In this document: piece by piece, positions 54,748-63,703 of the stretch
Position numbering within the stretch: the stretch's first letter is position 1
Layout: each line of letters begins with the position of its first letter
Assembly: GCA_016713425.1 (NCBI GenBank)
Contig: JADJPE010000005.1
Span: 868,001-932,000 of the forward strand
Length of the DNA: 64,000 bases
Source: Deltaproteobacteria bacterium
GTDB lineage: Bacteria > Myxococcota > Kuafuiibacteriia > Kuafuiibacteriales > Kuafuiibacteriaceae
Direction of reading: 5' to 3'
Notes under the pieces: generated by a model
Database searches by the model: none
What the model was told of the DNA's origin: nothing
Seen by the model: the letters and a program-made list of their open reading frames with translations, nothing else
Translations under genes and position numbers: made by a program

Positions 54748-55314
54748 ATGGAAACGTTGATCAACAAGACCGTACCCGAGTTCAAGGTGCAGGCCTACCA
54801 CAAGGAAGCCTTCAAAGAGGTGACGAACGCCGATCTGAAGGGCAAGTGGTCCGTCTTCTTCTTCTATCCGGCTGACTTCACGTTCGTATGCCCGACCGAG
54901 CTCGGGGACATGGCCGACAAGTACCCGACATTCAAGGAGATGGGTGTCGAGGTCTACTCGGTAAGCACGGACACGCACTTCACGCACAAGGCGTGGCACG
55001 ATGTGTCCGACACGGTCCGGAAGATCGAGTACCCAATGCTCGCCGATCCGACCGGACATCTTTCGCGCGCGTTCGGCGTATACATTGAGGAGGCAGGCCT
55101 CGCATACCGGGGAACGTTCCTCGTCGACCCTCAGGGAAAGATCAAGATCGCGGAGGTGCACGACAACGGCATCGGGCGCAACGCCGAGGAGTTGCTGCGC
55201 AAAGTTCAGGCTGCACAGTTCATCGCCGCTCATCCGGACGAAGTTTGTCCTGCGAAGTGGAAGCCTGGTGCGAAGACGTTGAAGCCAGGTCTTGACCTCG
55301 TCGGCAAGATCTAG
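54748..55314 (+). CDS. ahpC: Alkyl hydroperoxide reductase subunit C (2-Cys peroxiredoxin)
   Basis: The 188-residue AhpC-type peroxiredoxin has the peroxidatic Cys48 in FYPADFTFVCPTE and the resolving Cys167 in HPDEVCPAKWKPG. It reduces hydrogen peroxide and organic hydroperoxides using electrons from AhpF. AAGGAGA lies 6 nt before the ATG. Divergent from oxyR with a shared operator; ahpF follows after a gap with two hairpins. Confidence 0.97.
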   Translation: METLINKTVPEFKVQAYHKEAFKEVTNADLKGKWSVFFFYPADFTFVCPTELGDMADKYPTFKEMGVEVYSVSTDTHFTHKAWHDVSDTVRKIEYPMLADPTGHLSRAFGVYIEEAGLAYRGTFLVDPQGKIKIAEVHDNGIGRNAEELLRKVQAAQFIAAHPDEVCPAKWKPGAKTLKPGLDLVGKI

Positions 55315-55375
55315 CCTCGAGATCTCGATCTCGCCTTCCCAGGCGTGTTCGTGATCTCCTCCCCACGCACCCCGA

Positions 55376-55404
55376 GCGGGATGGGCTCACGCGGCCCATC
55401 CCGC
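55376..55404. terminator. Hairpin 1 in the ahpC-ahpF gap
   Basis: An 11-bp perfect stem (GCGGGATGGGC with GCCCATCCCGC) around a 7-nt loop, 61 nt after the ahpC stop. There is no following T-run, so it is a possible attenuator or mRNA-stabilising stem rather than a classic intrinsic terminator. Confidence 0.6.
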
Positions 55405-55442
55405 CTCGCGGGCAACCTGGCGGGGAATCTCGCAAGGGAAAA

Positions 55443-55466
55443 GGGTCCAACTCTTGGGTTGGACCC
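55443..55466. terminator. Hairpin 2 in the ahpC-ahpF gap
   Basis: A 9-bp perfect stem (GGGTCCAAC with GTTGGACCC) with a 6-nt loop, 93 nt upstream of ahpF. Again there is no T-run. Two stems in one gap suggest that ahpC:ahpF stoichiometry is set by partial termination or RNA processing. Confidence 0.55.
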
Positions 55467-55558
55467 GCGGCTCGGTGTTCTGACGTTCTGATGTTCCGAT
55501 GTGCACTGATGTGATGATCAACGACGCAAGGTGATCATCCGAGAAGGGAGTTCAAACA

Positions 55559-57124
55559 ATGCTCGACCCAGAGATGCTCACCGAGTTGAAGGATGTGTTT
55601 CGTCGCCTCGAGCACGAGGTCAAATTGGTCTACTACCGCTCGACGCACGACAAGCAGGCAGAGCTGATGGAGCTCCTGACCCAGATGAGTAGTGTCTCAC
55701 CGCTCATCAACCTCGAAGAACTCGAGGACTCGTCCTCGGTGCCGCGGTTCTTCCTGCGTCACCAAGATCGTGACGTTGGCATCAAGTTCACGGGCATCCC
55801 AGGTGGCCACGAATTCAGCTCGCTTGTCCTCGCGATCCTCAATGCCGACGGCCAAGGCAAGCTCCCGGACGCCGGCATGACGCGCCGGATCCGGGGCCTC
55901 AAGGGGCCGATCCGTCTGCGGACCTTCGTCTCACTCTCGTGCGAGAATTGCCCGGGCGTCGTGCAGGCGCTCAATCTGATGGCATCCCTTCATCCCGACT
56001 TCGAGCACGAGATGGTGGACGGCGAATTTGCGATGGATGAGGTATCGGCGCTCGGCGTTCAAGGTGTGCCGAGCGTGATTCATGACGGAAAGCTCGTGAG
56101 CTCCGGGAAGACGACCCTCGCTGAGCTTCTGGGCCGACTCGAAGCGCGCGTGGGCAAAGAAGCGGTCTCCGAAGGCCCCATCGATCTCGGCGAATACCGT
56201 GTCACCGTGATCGGCGCCGGTCCGGCAGGCGTAGCCGCGGCGATCTACACAGCGCGCAAGGGGCTGAAGACAGCGATCATCAGCGATCGCATCGGCGGTC
56301 AGCTTCAGGACACAAAGGGGATCGAAAACCTTATCTCCGTGCCCTACACGGAGGGCCCCAAACTCTCGCACAACCTCGGAGAGCACATGGCCGCGTACGA
56401 CATCGATGTTCTCGAGCATCGACGCGTGGCGGCCATCGCACCCAAGAACGAAGAGACTGGCCTCATCGAGCTGAAGCTCGAGAGTGGCGAGGTTCTTCGG
56501 ACTCGCGCGCTGATCATCGCGACCGGCGCGAAATGGCGAGAGCTCGGTGTCGCCGGCGAAAAGGAATACCTCGGACGCGGCGTCGCGTTCTGTCCGCACT
56601 GCGATGGCCCGTACTACAAAGGAAAAGACATCGCGGTGATCGGGGGCGGAAATTCGGGTGTCGAGGCTGCGCTCGACCTCGCCGGCATCGTGAAATCGGT
56701 GACCGTGTTCGAGTTCTTGCCTGAACTCAAGGCCGACGCGGTGCTCATCAACAAGCTATTGGCCCTGCCGAATGCACGCATCATCAAGAACGCGCGAACC
56801 AACCAAATTCTTGGAAACGGTGATGGCGTCACGGGGATCGAGTACGAGGACCGAGCGACCAAGGTGCTACATCAGGTCGCGCTCGAAGGCGTCTTCGTTC
56901 AAATCGGGCTCGTGCCCAACAGCGCCTTCGTCCGAGAAATCGTCGAGACGAACCGTTTCGGCGAGATCGTGGTCGACAACAAGGGTCACACGAGCCGTCC
57001 CGGCATCTACGCCGCCGGTGACGTGACAACCGTGCCGTACAAACAAATCGTCGTCGCGATGGGCGAAGGTGCCAAAGCGGGGCTCGCGGCCTTCGAAGAC
57101 CAAACCTTCGGCCCGAAGCCTTAG
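55559..57124 (+). CDS. ahpF: Alkyl hydroperoxide reductase subunit F (NADH-dependent peroxiredoxin reductase)
   Basis: 521-residue flavoprotein. The N-terminal double-thioredoxin-like domain has CENC (128-131, in SCENCPGVVQ) and the C-terminal thioredoxin-reductase-like domain has VIGAGPAGVAAAIYTARKG, CPHC (345-348, CPHCDGPYYKG), GGGNSGVEAALDL and GIYAAGDVT. Electrons pass NADH to FAD to CPHC to CENC to AhpC. Ribosome site GGGAG 9 nt before the ATG. Standard in size and motifs. Confidence 0.96.
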   Translation: MLDPEMLTELKDVFRRLEHEVKLVYYRSTHDKQAELMELLTQMSSVSPLINLEELEDSSSVPRFFLRHQDRDVGIKFTGIPGGHEFSSLVLAILNADGQGKLPDAGMTRRIRGLKGPIRLRTFVSLSCENCPGVVQALNLMASLHPDFEHEMVDGEFAMDEVSALGVQGVPSVIHDGKLVSSGKTTLAELLGRLEARVGKEAVSEGPIDLGEYRVTVIGAGPAGVAAAIYTARKGLKTAIISDRIGGQLQDTKGIENLISVPYTEGPKLSHNLGEHMAAYDIDVLEHRRVAAIAPKNEETGLIELKLESGEVLRTRALIIATGAKWRELGVAGEKEYLGRGVAFCPHCDGPYYKGKDIAVIGGGNSGVEAALDLAGIVKSVTVFEFLPELKADAVLINKLLALPNARIIKNARTNQILGNGDGVTGIEYEDRATKVLHQVALEGVFVQIGLVPNSAFVREIVETNRFGEIVVDNKGHTSRPGIYAAGDVTTVPYKQIVVAMGEGAKAGLAAFEDQTFGPKP

Positions 57125-57241
57125 GGCCCGATCAGCAATATATTGCGCATTCTCGCTGGTTCTCGTCGCGCCAGATGTCAGCACCGCTTCTTTGTGCGCG
57201 TGTTCATCTGTTCGGTGTCTGGCTTCGTTCATCGCCGTGGG

Positions 57242-58327
57242 CTATTCCTCGCCGAGCAGATTCAGTCGCGGCAGTCCTTCACGTCCGACAAAGACGTTGA
57301 TTCGCTCGACCTTGCTCGACAGCTCCCGGTAGGCTTCCAACTCTTTCAGGCGCAGAATCACCGGATTCTCGGCCATGACCTTCGCCGTGTTGGCCATCGA
57401 ACGGACGGCCGCCGTCTCCTCACGCCGAAGGATGACATTGGCCTCCGCCTCCTTTTGCGCCTCGATGACGCGGTTGAGGAGCGTCTTCATTTCGCCCGGC
57501 AAGATGAGATCCTTGACGCCCAGGCTATGGACGGCGAGCCCAACCGATTCAGCGCGGCTCCGGACTTCGGGCGATAACACATCCGCCAACGCGTTGCGTT
57601 CGACCAGAAGTTGATCCAGCGTCTGCGCCGCCACCGCTTCGCGAATCGCGAGCTGCACCGCCAGATAGATCACGTCCTCCGGCGCCTTCGCCACGGAAGC
57701 TGCCTTGAGCGGGTCGGCGACATGAAATGACACCGCGACGTTCAGCCGCAGAGTCACGCGATCGCGGGTCATGACCTCTTGCCCACTGATGTTCAAGATC
57801 TGACGACGCAAATCGACCACCGAGATCGAGACCTTTTTCTCCACCGACCAAGCTGAGTGTCGGCCCGACGGCAAGATCCGATCGACCTCGCCATCCACGT
57901 ACCGAATCCCGGCCCAGCCATTCGGGACGACCACCTCAACGTACTCGCCCGCCGGCACCAACATCTTGACGAGTTCTGCAAGAGGCTCCGCCTCGACGCC
58001 TGCGACGCCGAACTTTCGGATTTCGACCGAAGGGTCCACCGTCCAGATCTGATGCTCACCTTCGCCCAACCACCGAACCGGACGCCCGCCCACGGCAACA
58101 ACCGCCCGCTCATGGGCGCCAAGCCGAAGCACCTTGAGGTCGGTCTCCGGAATCAGAAGGCGCTCCTCGGGCCGAAGCTCGGCAAGGAGTCCATCGATTT
58201 GCAGCCTCCGCACACTTACCCGCACGAAGGGCCGAAGCACTCGGTGGCACCCCGGCTCCAGGTAGCGAACCGGCAAGTGATTCTGATAAAGCAGGGCGCG
58301 TTCGCCGAGATCTACGTGGATCTTCAT
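57242..58327 (-). CDS. SPFH/band-7 (slipin-like) membrane-associated protein
   Basis: The start at 58327 follows GGAG 8 nt away; the upstream frame is non-homologous. 361 residues. An N-terminal part with VDLGERALLYQNHLPVRYL is followed by a band-7 domain: VVVPNGWAGIRYVDGEV, DRILPSGRHSAW, SVVDLRRQILNISGQEVMTR, DRVTLRLNVAVSFHVADP, then a helical C-terminus (LLNRVIEAQKEAEANVILRR, MANTAKVMAENPVILRL). It lacks an obvious transmembrane anchor at the new start, so it may be peripheral. Role in membrane scaffolding or stress is inferred. Confidence 0.85.
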   Translation of the reverse strand: MKIHVDLGERALLYQNHLPVRYLEPGCHRVLRPFVRVSVRRLQIDGLLAELRPEERLLIPETDLKVLRLGAHERAVVAVGGRPVRWLGEGEHQIWTVDPSVEIRKFGVAGVEAEPLAELVKMLVPAGEYVEVVVPNGWAGIRYVDGEVDRILPSGRHSAWSVEKKVSISVVDLRRQILNISGQEVMTRDRVTLRLNVAVSFHVADPLKAASVAKAPEDVIYLAVQLAIREAVAAQTLDQLLVERNALADVLSPEVRSRAESVGLAVHSLGVKDLILPGEMKTLLNRVIEAQKEAEANVILRREETAAVRSMANTAKVMAENPVILRLKELEAYRELSSKVERINVFVGREGLPRLNLLGEE

Positions 58328-58984
58328 CGTCCATCTCCTTGTCCATCTCCTCTTCTCGAGGACTGACCGAAAGCGGGAGGACCTAGGTCCGTGGCATCGT
58401 TTCGCTGAGAGCTCCGAGCGCTTCAAGACGCGCGGGAAACAACTTGGCTCTCGAAGTGAAGAACCAGACGGGCCAAAGACTGGCTGGTCCATGTCCTGAC
58501 TCCGAAGCAAAGTCGCCTCCGGCCGCCCGTAGGCACCCGGTCAACGCCCCAAGCCACGGCCTAGGCATCCCATATCTTTTTGGAGGCATTCGCCGGCCTC
58601 CACGGCGGAGAGGGATTCGAACCCTCGACATCATGAGCTTGAGTCATGCGCTCTACCTTTGAGCTATCCAAGACGCGCGAAGACGCGGAAGGCGCAGGAC
58701 ACCCGAAGCTGACACCAGAGTACGCAGTGCGTTGCGGCGAGTTCGGGCGCTGGGGACCGCCAAGCATCTTCATCGTCGAGTCGAAGCGTTAGCAGGGGTC
58801 GTGCCAGGCTGTTCGACTCGACACGGGCCGCCACGCTTCGTGCCGCCCATCGCGCCGAGTCTACGGACTATCGCTCCGAATAGATCCATATCCATGCGGA
58901 TAGTTTCCGGTCTGCACCGGCGCCAAGGAGGCGAACGCTCGCCCTTCTTGACGAAACGTGATCGATGCCGCTTCCTGCCGACCC
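58328..58984. other. Intergenic region holding a tRNA-like sequence
   Basis: The 657-nt gap between the divergent slipin-like and TolC-like genes holds the tRNA-like sequence at 58602-58673. No other protein-coding or RNA gene is recognised. Confidence 0.5.
58602..58673 (-). tRNA. tRNA-like sequence, anticodon CAA, degenerate acceptor stem
   Basis: Reading the minus strand: D-arm GCTC-AAAGGTA-GAGC, anticodon arm CATGA-CTCAAGC-TCATG (anticodon CAA, Leu), five-base variable loop ATGTC, T-arm GAGGG-TTCGAAT-CCCTC. Those three arms are perfect. The acceptor stem (TCTTGGA against TCCGCCG) has two mismatches and two G-T pairs, there is no encoded CCA, the D-loop is short, and the short variable loop does not fit tRNA-Leu, which has a long variable arm. 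It could be a mutated or divergent tRNA, or a tRNA pseudogene or remnant of a phage attachment site. Confidence 0.45.
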
Positions 58985-60403
58985 ATGACTGCGTTGCAGA
59001 TCGCAGCGATCTTGCTCCTCTGGAACGGGCAACCGCCAACCACCGCCGCCTCAGCAGCAACAACCGCAGCGGCAGCGACGGCAACGGCGACAGTCACCAC
59101 AACCGCCGCGCATACGACGCGCACGGCAGCCACCCGCGACTTAGAGACTCGGGCCGAGACGCGGGCCGAGACTGTGCTGCAGCTCTCGGATGCCATCGAA
59201 ATCGCAAGCGCGCTCAATGAAGTCCCGCAGATGGCAGAAGCGCGGGTCGCAAGAGCACGTGCCGTCCGGCGAGAGGCGTGGGCTCAGCTCTTTCCGCGTC
59301 TGGTAGCCTCTGGCTCGTATACGAGGCGGACGGAGACCCTAAGTCGAGAGATTACGCCGGGCCAAACCATCGTGATGCAGCAGAAGAATGCGCTCGCAGG
59401 AAACATCACGCTTTCCGTAGACGTGGTGGATGCGCGCGCACTCGCGGCCCTGTCCGCGACCGGGCACAGCCTCGAGTCCGAGTCCTACGAGGCTCAGGAA
59501 GCGAAGCGCTTGCTGAGCTTCGAAGTCGCGGAGACATTCTATGCCTCGGTGTTGGCGGACCTGATGGTCGAGGCCGCTCAGCATCGACTAGACGCGACAC
59601 ACGCGAGTGTTGACGAAGCGACAGCTCGGCTTCAGGCCGGACTCGCCGCACGAAACGAAGCCACACGCACCGAGCTCGAGCTGGCTTCAGCGGAGCTCTC
59701 GATGACCGACGCCAAGAGCAATCTCGAGAGCACACATCTTGCACTCGAATATCTGCTGGGAGAGAGGCTCAACGAACGCGAACCTCACATCACGCTGTCG
59801 CGCGATTTTTCCGTGCCTTCCCAACGGCCGGCCGAGCTGGTTGAGGTGGCCCTTGCCGAGCGCCTCGACCTTCGAGCCCTGGTCGCGCGCCGCGACGAGA
59901 TCGACGTTCGCCGGAAGATCCCTCTCTTGGCTGCACTTCCGCGGGTGGGCGTGCAAGGCGTGTTGACCGCATCCAATGAGGTCGGGTTCTCCGGGAAGGA
60001 AGTAGACGGCATTGTTCAAGGGCTCCTGACTTGGGAGCTGTTCGACGGGGGCTCGCGCTATGCGGAGCGAGACGCGCTCTCGGCAGAACTCGAGATCGCA
60101 CAGCTCACACTCCAAGCGATGCGGAGGCAAGTTCGGCTCGAGGTCGAGCAATCCGTTCTTCAGTATCGGCGCGCGTACGCGGCCCACGCGCAGGCAGAAA
60201 CACGTCATCGTATCGCCAAGATCAATGCGGAGGAGGTCCGTGTCTTGTTCTCAGGCGGTCTGTCGACCGCGCTGGAGCGCGTCGACTCATTGTTGGCTGA
60301 GTTCGAGGCCGAGCTCGAGGTCGCGCGAACAAAGATCGGGTTGTTGCTGGCAGAACTAGGCATTCGGCACGCGACCGGAGCGAGCGCGGTGTTGGATCCC
60401 TGA
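58985..60403 (+). CDS. TolC-family outer-membrane efflux protein
   Basis: The ATG at 58985 gives an Ala/Thr-rich leader after MTALQIAAILLLWNG. The mature ~420 residues carry two long helical OEP repeats: QLSDAIEIASALNEVPQMAE, a first beta segment (LFPRLVASGSYTRR), ESYEAQEAKRLLSFEVAETF, then DLRALVARRDEIDVRRK, ALPRVGVQGVLTAS, and the closing helices EEVRVLFSGGLSTALERVDS. It would form a trimeric tunnel for efflux or type I secretion. No inner-membrane transporter or membrane-fusion gene is adjacent, so the partner is elsewhere. 472 residues; the odd Thr/Ala-rich N-terminus before the OEP domain may be a leader. Confidence 0.88.
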   Translation: MTALQIAAILLLWNGQPPTTAASAATTAAAATATATVTTTAAHTTRTAATRDLETRAETRAETVLQLSDAIEIASALNEVPQMAEARVARARAVRREAWAQLFPRLVASGSYTRRTETLSREITPGQTIVMQQKNALAGNITLSVDVVDARALAALSATGHSLESESYEAQEAKRLLSFEVAETFYASVLADLMVEAAQHRLDATHASVDEATARLQAGLAARNEATRTELELASAELSMTDAKSNLESTHLALEYLLGERLNEREPHITLSRDFSVPSQRPAELVEVALAERLDLRALVARRDEIDVRRKIPLLAALPRVGVQGVLTASNEVGFSGKEVDGIVQGLLTWELFDGGSRYAERDALSAELEIAQLTLQAMRRQVRLEVEQSVLQYRRAYAAHAQAETRHRIAKINAEEVRVLFSGGLSTALERVDSLLAEFEAELEVARTKIGLLLAELGIRHATGASAVLDP

Positions 60404-60426
60404 ATCGGAGCCCTCTACGTCCTTCG

Positions 60427-61830
60427 TCAGAAATCGACGAACGGAGCGAGCGCGCGCGCATACAGCGTGTAGATCACGATCGGCGCGAGCGCCAAGAGGC
60501 CAAGGTATCCGAGAATCCTCCCCGCGCGATGCCTCAACAGCGACGCAACCGTTACGCCGTAGACGGCGAAGAGCGGCGGTGCGGCAAACTGAAGATAGGC
60601 GCCCTTGATCACGCCAAGCGCGTCGATCGGATACTTCGTCGCAAAGTGGAGCTGGCCCAAAAGCGCCAAAGCTGGAACGAGGAGTAGGCCAAGGACCGTG
60701 AAGTCACGTCGCCGCCAGGCCCACCGAAACAACAACAACCAACCGACAACGGTCACGCCTGCGACGAGCGTCCCCCCCAAGACGCTCGCCACCGAGCAAC
60801 GAATCGCGTTCTTTCGAGGCCCGGCGCGACCGTTGTACCGAGGGTCCGGCTCCTGATTCGGCTTGGGCGGGGGCGAGAAGGCGAAGTTGTAGTAATCGGC
60901 GAATGTCGACGCGATCAGGACTGGCCAAAAGCGCGGCGGATGATTCGCGGTCGGTGCATATGGCTTGTCATAGATGTCGTTCGTCCAGCCGACAAAGAAC
61001 CCGAGCGACCGTCGGTCGAGATAGGGAACGGTCACGTGGTGCGCCATCTGATCCCTCTGCGAAAGCTCGAACGCCGTCGGGAAGAGCTGCCCTGTCTCCT
61101 CGAGATTTCGAGCCCAATGCGGACCACTCAAGAGGGCCGCAAGCGCGAGCGCGATCGCCAGGCCCGGCGCGCTGAGCGTACGCAGCCGAACATTGAGAGA
61201 CCCCGGGCGCCATCGGTGGAGCGTATCCAGAGCGACCGCAAGCGAGAGCGCAACGATGACGACCAGGATGGAGACCTTCGTCAGTAGTCCCATCCCGCAG
61301 ACGATCCCAAACGCAATCACCCGCCCGGTTCGTGAAGTCGAACGACGCGAAATCGCAACGAACAGCAACATCAGAAGCGCCGACCAAAGATTGCTGAGCG
61401 CTTCGGGCTGAGCCATCGCGTCCAGATGAACCGAGGTCGGCCACAGCGCGGCGGCCCCCAGTGCCACGACCCGGGCGATCGACTGACCCGGCAGCAGCCA
61501 ACGAAACCCAACCAGGAGGACGAGCAGTCGGAGGCTGCCGAACAAGGCCGAGAGAAACACGAGCCCCTGCGCGGACGCGCCGAGATGGACGCTGAGTGCC
61601 GCAATCACGAACCAGAGCGGATGGTGGTAGGTCGATACGTTGAGGTCGAGCGGAGGAAGCGCCCCATGATCGACGATGTAACGGACATAGCGCCAATGAA
61701 ACGGGAAGTCGTACCCCTGCTCGACCGGATACGTGAAGGCGTCCATGACACGAAGAAGGATGCCAAGCGCAAGAATGATGAATTCGACGTGCCTTGCCGC
61801 GAAATGCGCCGCCCTCCTCACCCACGACAT
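60427..61830 (-). CDS. Membrane glycosyltransferase-like protein (GT39/ArnT-like fold)
   Basis: 467 residues with about 11-12 membrane spans. The first lumenal loop has YDFPFHWRYVRYIVDHG, an acidic residue-containing loop after the first span (VMDAFTYPVEQGYDFPFHW) as in GT-C enzymes, then STYHHPLWFVIAAL, LLVLLVGFRWLLPG, AAALWPTSVHLDAMAQPEAL. A later extramembrane portion includes RRSLGFFVGWTNDIYDKPYA. GT-C transferases use lipid-linked sugar donors. A membrane protein of unknown donor is the safe call; it converges with the TolC-like gene. Confidence 0.72.
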   Translation of the reverse strand: MSWVRRAAHFAARHVEFIILALGILLRVMDAFTYPVEQGYDFPFHWRYVRYIVDHGALPPLDLNVSTYHHPLWFVIAALSVHLGASAQGLVFLSALFGSLRLLVLLVGFRWLLPGQSIARVVALGAAALWPTSVHLDAMAQPEALSNLWSALLMLLFVAISRRSTSRTGRVIAFGIVCGMGLLTKVSILVVIVALSLAVALDTLHRWRPGSLNVRLRTLSAPGLAIALALAALLSGPHWARNLEETGQLFPTAFELSQRDQMAHHVTVPYLDRRSLGFFVGWTNDIYDKPYAPTANHPPRFWPVLIASTFADYYNFAFSPPPKPNQEPDPRYNGRAGPRKNAIRCSVASVLGGTLVAGVTVVGWLLLFRWAWRRRDFTVLGLLLVPALALLGQLHFATKYPIDALGVIKGAYLQFAAPPLFAVYGVTVASLLRHRAGRILGYLGLLALAPIVIYTLYARALAPFVDF

Positions 61831-62231
61831 GACCTTGGCCGCCTCCTTCGCTCACGACAGGTGCACCAAGGCGCTGTCGCACTCAAGCCCAGCCCTGTAC
61901 CAAGAGCCAACCGGTACACACAAGACCTAAGGGATCGAGGTGTGCACGCGGTCAGAGCCCACCGCGAGCAACTCGCCTCCACACGAGAGCAACTCGCCTG
62001 CACACGTAGGCGGCTCGCCTGCACACGTAGGCGGCTCGCCTGCACACGTAGGCGGCTCGCCTGCAGTTCAGTATACAAGCTGACAACGCTAGGGGCCGAA
62101 GCCTCGCATCCACCAGAGACACCGAGGCCCGACCGAGAACCTCCGCGCGCTTGGCCGCATCTGGCATGGCGGCTGCATTTTGCCTGCGAAGCAGCCGACC
62201 AGACGAACAACCAACCGCAACGGAGTTCAGA
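61831..62231. other. Divergent intergenic region with 21-bp direct repeats
   Basis: This 401-nt region separates the leftward GT-like gene from the rightward protease gene. It is dominated by the 21-bp repeats at 61981-62064. No other feature is recognised; promoters should lie here. Confidence 0.5.
61981..62064. repeat. Direct repeat, 21 bp x 4 (three perfect)
   Basis: Units of ACACGTAGGCGGCTCGCCTGC: the first copy has five changes, the other three are identical. A further diverged partial unit precedes (61964-61980). 21 bp equals two helical turns, so repeats face the same side of the helix. It is 168 nt upstream of the protease start. There are no spacers, so it is not CRISPR. Confidence 0.92.
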
Positions 62232-63230
62232 ATGAAACGACAATTATTGACAAACATGACCGCCGCCGTCTTCGCCGCCGCCAGCTTCCTGGCGTGCGGT
62301 GGGCTCGAGGAAGACAGTCCCGGCGACGAGATCCAGGCGGTCGACAATCTGACCGGTGGAGGATATGTCGCGACCGACGGAAGCCTCAACTATGCGTTCA
62401 AGTCGGTCGTACTCATGGCGACCTGGACCTCGTCGGGTTGGAGACAGCAGTGCACCGCAGCGCGTGTCGGCCCGAACGTCCTGCTCACGGCGGCCCACTG
62501 CGTGACCGGGAGCCTGTCAGCTTACTACGCACCGGGAAAATTCATTGGTCTATCGGCGTCGCGGTCACCGGACCCCAGCACCTATATCAGCTACATGGTC
62601 AAGTCGGTCCAAACGACAGGTCCAAGCTTCATGACTGACTACCCAGGATACAACGGGATACTGCTCGCACCCTACGGATCTGACTTGGCGGTCATCAAGG
62701 TTACGACCAACCTGCCGAGCACCATACGAACGGCCACCGTCGAAACTCGCGCGGTCGTGGATGATGAGCCGGTCGTGATCTTGGGCTATGGTTGCGAAAA
62801 CGGTTACTACAGCAGCAACGCACCTCGACTCAAGTATGCGCTCACGAAGAAGCTCAAAGCGTCAGCATCGAGTGAAGTCCAGGCGGCGTTCAACGAAATG
62901 GGATCGGCTTGGACCTCGGGCACGAATGATTGGTCCGCGGTGGCGAAGAACTATCTTGCAACGCCGGGCTACAGGTACAGCGAAGCCAAGGGCACTGCGA
63001 CGCCAGCGAGCGTTTGTCCCGGCGACTCGGGGGGTCCAGTGTTCGCCGCACGCTCAGGGATCAACTGGAAGAACCAGGACATCATCGTAGGGGTCAACTC
63101 GTTCATGTGGTGGTCGTGGCCCGATGAGTACGCTGGCGACCGCATGGGCCGAGTGAACGGGCACGCAAACGTCAGCCTGAGCGCTGCGGTTTCGTTTCTT
63201 CGAACCGTCGGTGGCGTGAGCCTTAGATAG
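62232..63230 (+). CDS. Trypsin-like (S1) serine protease, lipoprotein
   Basis: The ATG at 62232 starts a lipoprotein signal (MKRQLLTNMTAAVFAAASFL then ACGG). The 332-residue protease has the S1 triad: LLTAAHC (His89), GSDLAVIK (Asp151) and CPGDSGGPVF (Ser266). The active region is 60-330; a Glu/Asp-rich linker precedes it. The S1 specificity pocket residue is not assignable from sequence alone. It may act at the outer surface on matrix or prey proteins. The 21-bp direct repeats lie upstream. Confidence 0.9.
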   Translation: MKRQLLTNMTAAVFAAASFLACGGLEEDSPGDEIQAVDNLTGGGYVATDGSLNYAFKSVVLMATWTSSGWRQQCTAARVGPNVLLTAAHCVTGSLSAYYAPGKFIGLSASRSPDPSTYISYMVKSVQTTGPSFMTDYPGYNGILLAPYGSDLAVIKVTTNLPSTIRTATVETRAVVDDEPVVILGYGCENGYYSSNAPRLKYALTKKLKASASSEVQAAFNEMGSAWTSGTNDWSAVAKNYLATPGYRYSEAKGTATPASVCPGDSGGPVFAARSGINWKNQDIIVGVNSFMWWSWPDEYAGDRMGRVNGHANVSLSAAVSFLRTVGGVSLR

Positions 63231-63317
63231 AGACTGTCGGGAAATCGCTCGCAGACCTGGCTTCGAGAGATTGATGTTCTTCTCCTTCGCCACCCGAGCA
63301 TGTTTCAGCCAATACCC

Positions 63318-63452
63318 ATCCGACGATCCTTCATCCCCCATCACGGCACGAATCGCGTGTGCCGCTGAGGTGGACGGGGTCGCGTAGCGTGTGGAGGAGG
63401 CTCCGCACGTTGCGCGACCTCGGCCACCGTCAACGAAGCCTCCGATTCCCGA
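63318..63452. repeat. Dispersed palindromic repeat, copy 2 (short form)
   Basis: Near-identical to the outer parts of 6026-6266 (shared ATCCGACGATCCTTCATC at the start and CTCCGATTCCCGA at the end), but lacks the internal 97 bp. Here the arms (GGTCGCGTAGCGTGTGGAG and CTCCGCACGTTGCGCGACC) are separated by only a few bases and form a strong hairpin with 16 of 19 pairs. Confidence 0.8.
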
Positions 63453-63703
63453 TAAGCTCCAGATAGACATCGACCTTGCGAGAGCGTTAGCCTCAAGTTG
63501 ATGGGCGAGTGGATAGGCGAGTGGAAGACGGCGCGATCCCTTGCGGCGCTGGAAGCCGATGATGAACCGACCGTCGGCGCGAGCCGTCATTCTCCTGGTA
63601 GTCCGCGCCTTGACGGCCCAGGATGTAGCTGTTCTTCGAAAGCATCGCGGCGGTGACGACTCGACCCGGGGCAACCGGAGAGACGCCGTGGACGAGAAGG
63701 GCC

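Noticed and set aside
61981..62064. Possible CRISPR array
   Set aside because: The 21-bp units are directly adjacent with no spacers, and no cas gene is present.
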